Assembly (NCBI GenBank): GCA_910587945.1
Contig: CAJUNI010000066.1
Coordinates: 1-11,988 of the forward strand
Reading direction: 5' to 3'
Source of the DNA: an uncultured Parvibacter sp.
GTDB taxonomy: Bacteria; Actinomycetota; Coriobacteriia; Coriobacteriales; Eggerthellaceae
Length of the DNA stretch: 11,988 nucleotides
Under the pieces are notes generated by a model, which did not search any database, was not told where the DNA came from, and saw only the letters and a program-made list of their open reading frames with translations. This document shows positions 7,344-11,988 of the stretch, piece by piece. A program made the translations under genes and the position numbers. Every line of letters starts with the position of its first letter. Within the stretch, counting starts at the first letter, position 1.

Positions 7344-7364
7344 CCTATCATAGTCAGTGATAGG
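7344..7364 (-). promoter_or_regulatory. Operator-like inverted repeat upstream of the helicase gene
   Basis: CCTATCA (7344-7350) and TGATAGG (7358-7364) are perfect 7-bp arms around a 7-bp centre. On the minus strand the repeat contains TATGAT (7347-7352), a possible -10 box with no good -35 partner, which would give a leader of about 60 nt. The rest of the gene-free stretch 7283-7665 holds a second inverted repeat, GTAAAA/TTTTAC (7579-7594), and a short tandem repeat at its right end. No gene is supported there. Confidence 0.35.
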
Positions 7365-7632
7365 CTCAATGCCTGCGAGCCGAACCTTATCGGGAACAAA
7401 GAGACAAGTTGTGGTATAGATATAACGAAGACGGCGCCATGAGCGAATAGATGGTCCAGACCCAGCGCTTCGCTTTCATGGTGCCGCCCTATTACGTAGG
7501 TTACCGGGTATTTATTTCAATACTAGACCTGACATTCGGGTAAAAGAAGCCCATACTTTAAAGCATCAAAATAGTTTGGTAAAACGCATTTTACAGGACC
7601 TTTTTGCTTATATTTTCATCCTAGGCACTTCG

Positions 7633-7670
7633 GTGAAAGCTACTCGTGAAAGCTACTCATGAAAGCTACC
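7633..7670. repeat. 13-bp tandem repeat, three copies
   Basis: GTGAAAGCTACTC occurs twice without change (7633-7645 and 7646-7658), followed by the near copy ATGAAAGCTACC (7659-7670). The third copy overlaps the final stop codon of the gtrA-like frame, so the array begins at the gene's 3' end. Confidence 0.85.
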
Positions 7671-8130
7671 TATGATGCGTTGAATCCACTTCCCGCTCTA
7701 AGTAAGCCAGGTCTTGAGCCAACGCCTCTTCTTCTAACTCCGGATCTTTGGAATCTAAGAATGCCTTACGGGTAAAGAAGTTCCAAAGTGACACCACTAC
7801 CGCAGCGCCTCATTTTGAAATACGGTAATCGATGCCAAGGATACTGGTACCCAGATACATGAGCCCATCGTTTATCAGAAGGCCTATCACTGACAGCGTG
7901 ACAAAAATGAGGAATTCTCTGCGCCGCGAGAGCCCATCTCTATGATGAAACACATAGCGCATGGACGCTATATAGTTAAACACCACCGATACGATGAACG
8001 AGATTGTGGCACTCACCAGGTAGTTTACGGAAAATACCGAGGTGAGTAACACCATCAGTCCGTAGTCAATCACAAAGGCAATAATACCTACGGCAGAGAA
8101 TCTCAAGAATTGTTGAAAGAGTTTTTTCAT
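7666..8130 (-). pseudogene. GtrA-like membrane protein interrupted by an in-frame TGA
   Basis: GtrA proteins are small four-helix membrane proteins thought to flip polyprenol-linked sugars for surface-glycan or teichoic-acid modification. The first 106 codons (8130-7813) give three hydrophobic segments, about residues 11-30, 36-55 and 72-94, and the arginine-rich loop HHRDGLSRRREF. TGA at 7812-7810 then stops the frame after YRISK. The same frame continues for 47 codons to a TAG at 7666-7668, starting GAAVVVSLWNFFTRKAFL. That segment is the expected fourth helix with the family's WNF-x-x-RK ending. Restored length is about 154 residues, normal for the family. A product ending at TGA would lack helix four and is unlikely to work. 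The ATG has no clear Shine-Dalgarno sequence. The gene is divergent from gdhA. Confidence 0.8.
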
Positions 8131-8279
8131 GGGTGCATCGTAATGGAATACCGCCCATTTCTCTTTGTCGCTCGGCGAAAAGCACGGAACCTAGAAAACC
8201 ACCTGAGCAAGCCCAAAGGGAAATGTTTCGCGTCTATTAAAACCCTCTTCTCTGAAAATGCTGCTGTTTGCGAGGACTC

Positions 8280-8285
8280 TATAAT
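8280..8285 (+). promoter_or_regulatory. -10 box of gdhA
   Basis: A perfect TATAAT, with transcription expected from about 8292 and a leader of about 69 nt. No convincing -35 box lies 16-18 bp upstream, so activation by a regulator is possible. Confidence 0.45.
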
Positions 8286-8309
8286 TGGGTCACTAATTTT
8301 GGGGAAACT

Positions 8310-8325
8310 TTGTTCACGGGAACAA
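8310..8325 (+). promoter_or_regulatory. Inverted repeat in the gdhA leader
   Basis: TTGTTC and GAACAA are perfect 6-bp arms around ACGG. The repeat lies between the predicted transcription start and the ribosome binding site, where it could be a repressor site or an mRNA hairpin. Confidence 0.35.
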
Positions 8326-8360
8326 GAATCCTTAAAGCAAGCGCATTGAAGGAGGACGCG

Positions 8361-9692
8361 TTGAGTTACGTAGCTAATGTTATTGAACAAGTAAAAGCAA
8401 AAAACGCTGAACAGCCGGAGTTCATTCAGGCAGTAACCGAGGTTCTTGAGTCCCTGGAACCGGTCATTGAAGCTCATCCGGAGTACGAAGCAGCTGGTCT
8501 GCTTGAGCGCATCGTTGAACCCGAGCGCGTCATCATGTTCCGCGTTCCCTGGGTTGATGATCAGGGCAAAGTTCAAGTAAACCGCGGCTTCCGCGTGCAG
8601 TTCAATAGCGCTATTGGACCCTACAAAGGCGGTCTGCGCCTGCATCCTTCTGTGAATCTCGGCATCATTAAGTTTCTTGGCTTTGAGCAGATTTTCAAGA
8701 ACAGCCTGACAACGCTTCCCATGGGTGGCGGCAAGGGCGGCTGCGACTTTGACCCCAAGGGTAAGTCCGACATGGAAGTTATGCGCTTCTGCCAATCCTT
8801 CATGACCGAGCTTCAGCGCCACATTGGTGCCGACACTGACGTTCCGGCTGGCGATATCGGAACGGGTGCCCGCGAAATCGGCTATATGTTTGGACAATAC
8901 AAGAAGATCAAGAACGTCTTCGAGGGAGTCTTGACTGGCAAGGGCCTATCGTTTGGCGGATCGCTTGCTCGTACCGAAGCAACCGGCTATGGCCTCATCT
9001 ATATCGTCGAGGAATATTTGGCTTGCCATGATGATACGCTCGAGGGAAAGACCATCTGTGTATCCGGCTCTGGCAACGTTGCCATTTATGCCACTCAAAA
9101 GGCCCAGGAGCTGGGCGCTAAGGTAGTCACCCTCTCTGACTCCACCGGTTGGATTCATGATCCGGCTGGCATTGATGTTGCGTTGGTTAAGCAAATCAAG
9201 GAAGTGGAGCGTGGCCGTATTTCTGAGTATGCCAAGCGTCGTGAAGGCGTTGAGTATCATGAGGGCCGCGGCGTCTGGTCTATCCCCTGCGACATTGCCC
9301 TGCCCTGCGCTACGCAAAACGAGCTCTTCATTGAGGATGCTCAGCAGTTAGCCGCCAATGGCTGTAAGCTGGTTGCCGAAGGTGCCAACATGCCCACCAC
9401 TCTCGATGCGACTGAGTACATTCAAGCCCAAGGTATTGCGTTCTTACCCGGCAAAGCGGCTAACGCTGGCGGCGTGGCTACCTCGGGTCTGGAAATGTCT
9501 CAAAACTCCGAGCGTCTTTCTTGGACTTTCGAAGAAGTAGACGCCAAGCTCAAGTCCATCATGAAGAGCATCTACCATGCTGCTGACGACGCTGCTCGTC
9601 GCTATGGCCATGAGGGTAACTATGTTATGGGTGCTAACATCGCAGGCTTCGAGAAAGTAGCTTCCGCCATGATGGCTGAGGGCATCGTCTAG
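8361..9692 (+). CDS. gdhA: NADP-type glutamate dehydrogenase
   Basis: GdhA makes glutamate from 2-oxoglutarate and ammonia in the cytoplasm and is a hexamer in this class. The start is TTG, preceded 5 nt upstream by GAAGGAGG (8348-8355); it gives 443 residues, matching the bacterial hexameric class. The frame is open upstream to 8268, but those codons contain the -10 box and leader repeat and are not coding. Visible features are GPYKGGLR (86-93), the catalytic lysine region PMGGGKGG (K125), AGDIGTG with the catalytic aspartate (D165), and the dinucleotide-binding GSGNVA (236-241). LSDSTGW after the second Rossmann strand (258-264) is usual for NADP-specific enzymes. Codons are regular and the ribosome binding site is strong, consistent with high expression. 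The gene is a single unit with a terminator at 9757-9791. Confidence 0.95.
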   Translation: MSYVANVIEQVKAKNAEQPEFIQAVTEVLESLEPVIEAHPEYEAAGLLERIVEPERVIMFRVPWVDDQGKVQVNRGFRVQFNSAIGPYKGGLRLHPSVNLGIIKFLGFEQIFKNSLTTLPMGGGKGGCDFDPKGKSDMEVMRFCQSFMTELQRHIGADTDVPAGDIGTGAREIGYMFGQYKKIKNVFEGVLTGKGLSFGGSLARTEATGYGLIYIVEEYLACHDDTLEGKTICVSGSGNVAIYATQKAQELGAKVVTLSDSTGWIHDPAGIDVALVKQIKEVERGRISEYAKRREGVEYHEGRGVWSIPCDIALPCATQNELFIEDAQQLAANGCKLVAEGANMPTTLDATEYIQAQGIAFLPGKAANAGGVATSGLEMSQNSERLSWTFEEVDAKLKSIMKSIYHAADDAARRYGHEGNYVMGANIAGFEKVASAMMAEGIV

Positions 9693-9717
9693 GAAGTAGG
9701 CTCTACTGCAAAGCAGC

Positions 9718-9733
9718 CTCTACTGCTGTAGAG
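9718..9733 (+). repeat. Small hairpin after gdhA
   Basis: CTCTAC and GTAGAG pair around TGCT. The first nine bases, CTCTACTGC, also occur as a direct repeat at 9701-9709. There is no T run, so this is a possible mRNA 3' stabilising hairpin upstream of the true terminator. Confidence 0.4.
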
Positions 9734-9756
9734 ACACGAATATAGCAACTTAAAAC

Positions 9757-9791
9757 AAAAAGAGCTGGGATTATGGATTCCAGCTCTTTTT
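9757..9791. terminator. Bidirectional terminator between gdhA and the convergent gene
   Basis: AAAAAGAGCTGG (9757-9768) pairs with CCAGCTCTTTTT (9780-9791). Two more weak pairs shorten the loop to 7 nt. Flanking A and T runs let it serve both directions. Confidence 0.9.
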
Positions 9792-9825
9792 CTATGCCTT
9801 AGCGTACCAGTGCTGAAGGGCCGAT

Positions 9826-10569
9826 TTACGCCTCTTCGATAACGCGGGCAGAAAGCACATGATGGGGAGCTACCATGGCCACGCCGCAGGCATTCTCCTC
9901 CGGAGCTTGTACCAAGAAGGTTCCCTCTATATCCATACCGGTCATGGAAACGTCCTCTTCTTGATCGGTCACAATCACCAAATCTATGCCTTCAAACTGG
10001 CCGAGAAGCACTGTTGAGCGGGTGACACAAACCACAAGCTCCGCATCATTGGCCTCGAAATAGGAGTTAACTTGGCGCAGATAAGCCTTCGTAGCATAGG
10101 TGTTGACCCCAATGACACCAATAGTGGTATCCCCAATGGAAAGAAGGGTTGGCGTGGCGTAATAGGTAGGATCAGCCGTATTAATTGAAAAGACCTGAGC
10201 GCCTTTAATTTCATAGGCTTCGCGCACGTCCGAAACGAATACTTTATTTGAGCGCTTAATTTCTGAAAGCCCTGGCTCATCAAACTCAGAGTCTGCATCA
10301 GCCTGAGCAGAATCCACCTTCGACGCCTCATCAAGACGCTGATCTTCAGTTTCTGCTTTATGTTTTTCCTGGTGACGTGATTCGCTTAACGTGCCCTGAT
10401 AAACGAGGGCGGTATAGCCCTCCATATGACCCATGGTGTCGTCCACCATAGTGGCGGCAACATTAAAACTGCGCGCGGTAGAGAAGTAGCTAAACACAAT
10501 AACTGCTGCTAACCCCAGCAGCAACACAAACATCCCTAACGCGATTTTTTCCCTCGATATCTTTACCAT
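9826..10569 (-). CDS. Membrane-anchored protein resembling a metallophosphoesterase without metal ligands
   Basis: The function is unknown. The 247-residue product has a short positive N-terminus (MVKISREKIALG) and one hydrophobic segment (about 10-29), so it is probably anchored with its bulk outside. Residues 60-105 are a charged, low-complexity linker. From about 108 the pattern VFVSDVREAYEIKGAQVFSI, then TIGVIGVNT (149-157), AELVVCVTR and GIDLVIVTDQEE (194-205), follows the strand order of 5'-nucleotidase-like phosphoesterases. However, the histidine and aspartate metal ligands, such as the GHxH expected where TDQE stands, are absent. This likeness is my inference from pattern and is not certain. 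No Shine-Dalgarno sequence precedes the ATG, whereas TATAAT lies 8 nt upstream, which suggests a leaderless message. The gene converges with gdhA. Confidence 0.75.
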   Translation of the reverse strand: MVKISREKIALGMFVLLLGLAAVIVFSYFSTARSFNVAATMVDDTMGHMEGYTALVYQGTLSESRHQEKHKAETEDQRLDEASKVDSAQADADSEFDEPGLSEIKRSNKVFVSDVREAYEIKGAQVFSINTADPTYYATPTLLSIGDTTIGVIGVNTYATKAYLRQVNSYFEANDAELVVCVTRSTVLLGQFEGIDLVIVTDQEEDVSMTGMDIEGTFLVQAPEENACGVAMVAPHHVLSARVIEEA

Positions 10570-10577
10570 GGTGAAGG

Positions 10578-10604
10578 ATTATACGCCTCCCCCACAGAAA
10601 ACAA
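10578..10604 (-). promoter_or_regulatory. Promoter for a probably leaderless message
   Basis: On the minus strand TATAAT (10578-10583) ends 8 nt before the ATG at 10569. TTGTTT (10599-10604) is a weak -35 candidate at 15-bp spacing. The first transcribed base would fall at or next to the ATG. Confidence 0.45.
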
Positions 10605-10651
10605 GGGACCATGCACCTTAAGAGATTCCTAAGATAGGCAAGACCCGAGCC

Positions 10652-10685
10652 AGCGGCAGTAGCAGCCTAAGCCCCTACTGCCGCT
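10652..10685. repeat. Strong 11-bp hairpin without a T run
   Basis: AGCGGCAGTAG (10652-10662) pairs perfectly with CTACTGCCGCT (10675-10685) around a 12-nt loop. Neither strand has a T run after it, so it is not a classical terminator. It lies at the expected 3' end of the uvrA transcript and could protect or process that end. Confidence 0.6.
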
Positions 10686-10692
10686 TCTGTGA

Positions 10693-10815
10693 GTCACTCC
10701 TCAGGTTGAGTGGTTTCCTCAAGACGAGTGGTTTCCTCAGGCTGAGCTGTTTCCTCGACTTGAATCGCTCCTCGAGACGAGTGGTTTTCAGCGCCGAACG
10801 GTCTCTTCAGACTGA
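10693..10815. repeat. Degenerate 18-bp tandem repeat, seven units, downstream of uvrA
   Basis: Read on the minus strand, the seven units approach TCAGCCTGAGGAAACCAC. From the uvrA side they lie at 10798-10815, 10781-10797, 10764-10780, 10746-10763, 10728-10745, 10710-10727 and 10693-10709. Units two, three and seven have 17 bp. In one minus frame the last units read TAQPEETTRLEETTQPEE before a TGA, a hexapeptide-repeat pattern, but the 17-bp units break the frame. The array is 26 bp from the uvrA stop. It may be a decayed acidic protein tail or a non-coding repeat. Confidence 0.75.
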
Positions 10816-10841
10816 GCAACTCGCATAAAATAAACTTCCCT

Positions 10842-11988
10842 CTAGGAATTCTCTAGGACCCGCTTGATAAAACCACCCGTAAAACTACCTTCCACTTGGG
10901 CTACTTCCTCAGGAGTCCCGCTGGCAATAATCTTGCCACCCTTATCGCCACCCTCAGGACCAAGGTCAATGATATGGTCTGCGGACTTAATCACATCAAG
11001 ATTGTGCTCAATGATTAGTACCGTATTACCGGCATCCACTAAGCGCTGAATAACCATCAGTAGCTGGCGAACGTCTTCAAAATGCAAACCAGTAGTCGGC
11101 TCATCGAGGATATAGAAGGTTGTACCCGTTGAGCGCTTTTGCAATTCGCTCGCAAGCTTAACGCGCTGAGCCTCACCACCAGAAAGCGTAGTAGCCGGCT
11201 GCCCTAAGCGAATATAACCAAGACCCACATCAAAGAGCGTTTGCAGCTTCCGCTTAATGCCCGGAATATTCTCAAAGAACGTGAGGGCTTCTTCCACGGT
11301 CATATCTAACACTTCAGAAATGTTCTTTCCGCGGTAGGTCACCTGGAGCGTCTCTCGGTTATAGCGAGCCCCCGAGCACACTTCGCAGGGTACATAGACA
11401 TCAGGTAAGAAGTGCATCTCAATCTTGATCTGACCATCACCCTTACAGGCTTCGCAGCGACCCCCGGCCACATTGAACGAGAATCGCCCCGGAGCATAGC
11501 CCCGTGCCTTTGCCTCTTGCGTGGAAGAGAACAACGCACGAATGTCATCCCATAACCCAATATAGGTGGCAGGATTTGAGCGCGGAGTACGACCAATAGG
11601 ACTCTGGTCGATGTTGATTACCTTGTCAAAATTCTCAAGGCCAGTAATTTTCCGATAGGGCCCCGTACGACGGTGAGCATGATTAAGGCGATTAGCTAAG
11701 GCCGGTGCCAAGGTATCGGTGACCAACGAGCTTTTACCGGATCCCGAAACACCGGTCACTACCGTCAAAGTACCTACCGGCACCTCTAGGGTCACATTCT
11801 GAAGGTTGTTTTCCTTCGCTCCCGTCAGCTTAAGAACTCCCCGGCCTGGCTTTCGGCGTTGTTTGGGAATCTCTATGGCCCGAGTTCCTAAGAGATACTG
11901 GCCCGTAAGAGATTTCTTCTCGGCAATAATCTCTTGGGGGGTACCCGCTGCCACCACATAGCCACCGTGCTCACCAGCCCCTGGGCCC
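10842..11988 (-). CDS. uvrA: Excinuclease ABC subunit A, C-terminal part
   Basis: UvrA is the ATP-driven damage sensor of nucleotide excision repair; with UvrB it finds DNA lesions for UvrC to cut. The window holds the last 381 residues of a protein usually about 940-980 long; the rest lies past the right edge. Numbering from the edge, it shows the GPGAGEHGGYVVAAG segment (1-15), the second Walker A GVSGSGKSSLV (79-89), the zinc-finger pairs CEAC and CEVC (C178, C181, C201, C204), the ABC signature LSGGEAQR (268-275), Walker B LDEPTTGLH (294-302) and the H-loop histidine H328. The C-terminus GGFIKRVLENS is normal for the family and ends at TAG 10844-10842. Beyond the stop the frame remains open for 17 codons into the 18-bp repeat array. 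Confidence 0.95.
   Translation of the reverse strand, partial: GPGAGEHGGYVVAAGTPQEIIAEKKSLTGQYLLGTRAIEIPKQRRKPGRGVLKLTGAKENNLQNVTLEVPVGTLTVVTGVSGSGKSSLVTDTLAPALANRLNHAHRRTGPYRKITGLENFDKVINIDQSPIGRTPRSNPATYIGLWDDIRALFSSTQEAKARGYAPGRFSFNVAGGRCEACKGDGQIKIEMHFLPDVYVPCEVCSGARYNRETLQVTYRGKNISEVLDMTVEEALTFFENIPGIKRKLQTLFDVGLGYIRLGQPATTLSGGEAQRVKLASELQKRSTGTTFYILDEPTTGLHFEDVRQLLMVIQRLVDAGNTVLIIEHNLDVIKSADHIIDLGPEGGDKGGKIIASGTPEEVAQVEGSFTGGFIKRVLENS

Noticed and set aside
7387..7479. 30-codon minus-strand frame starting MKAKRWVWTIYSLMA
   Set aside because: It has a hydrophobic stretch and a weak AGGG upstream, but it is too short, no homologue is recognised, and it is compatible with chance in an intergenic region.
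121..8130. Genome-wide recoding of TAG or TGA
   Set aside because: TAG ends rlmD, the nifX-like gene, the helicase gene, gdhA and uvrA, all at family-typical lengths, and no candidate suppressor or selenocysteine element is visible.
8127..8897. 256-codon minus-strand frame opposite gdhA
   Set aside because: It is the antisense shadow of the well-supported gdhA coding region and has no family-like motifs or ribosome binding site.
10693..10815. CRISPR array
   Set aside because: The units are 17-18 bp and directly adjacent with no spacers, so this is a tandem repeat.

Overview
The window looks like chromosomal DNA of a bacterium, most likely an actinobacterium of the class Coriobacteriia (inference). 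The points for this are about 50% G+C, strong Shine-Dalgarno sequences combined with frequent GTG and TTG starts, and the character of the GdhA, UvrA and glycosyltransferase proteins. No transposase, integrase, phage gene or CRISPR array was seen. I found no clearly new multi-gene system; the unusual material lies in broken genes, leaders and repeats.

Layout from left to right. (1) 1-1233, minus strand: the first 31 codons of an unidentified gene cut by the window edge, preceded in transcription order by a family 2 glycosyltransferase gene that is interrupted by one in-frame TAG. (2) 1329-2639, minus: an RlmD/TrmA-type rRNA uracil-C5 methyltransferase, with a promoter upstream. (3) 2935-3301, plus: tRNA-Arg(CCG) and tRNA-Glu(TTC), each with an encoded CCA, its own -10 box and its own terminator. 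(4) 3431-5002, plus: a DUF2130 protein made of a long coiled coil and a domain with a nuclease-like residue pattern. (5) 5066-5470, minus: a NifX/NifB-type cluster-binding protein behind a 300-nt leader that contains a foldable, possibly riboswitch-like element. (6) 5780-7282, minus: a DEAD-box RNA helicase with a long basic tail, preceded by a 383-bp gene-free stretch with an operator-like inverted repeat. (7) 7666-8130, minus: a gtrA-type polyprenol-sugar flippase gene, again split by one in-frame stop (TGA). (8) 8361-9692, plus: NADP-type glutamate dehydrogenase. (9) 9826-10569, minus: a membrane-anchored protein that resembles a 5'-nucleotidase-like phosphoesterase without its metal ligands, probably translated from a leaderless message. 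(10) 10842 to the right edge, minus: the C-terminal 40% of UvrA, followed by seven decayed 18-bp repeats and a strong hairpin.

Most genes are single-gene housekeeping units: translation (RlmD, tRNAs, helicase), nitrogen assimilation (GdhA) and nucleotide excision repair (UvrA). Two genes for surface-sugar modification, the glycosyltransferase and the GtrA flippase, are each broken by a single nonsense codon while the reading frame beyond the stop stays intact and family-like. That suggests recent loss of one glycan-decorating function, or sequence errors. TAG and TGA are not generally recoded, because TAG ends several intact genes here.
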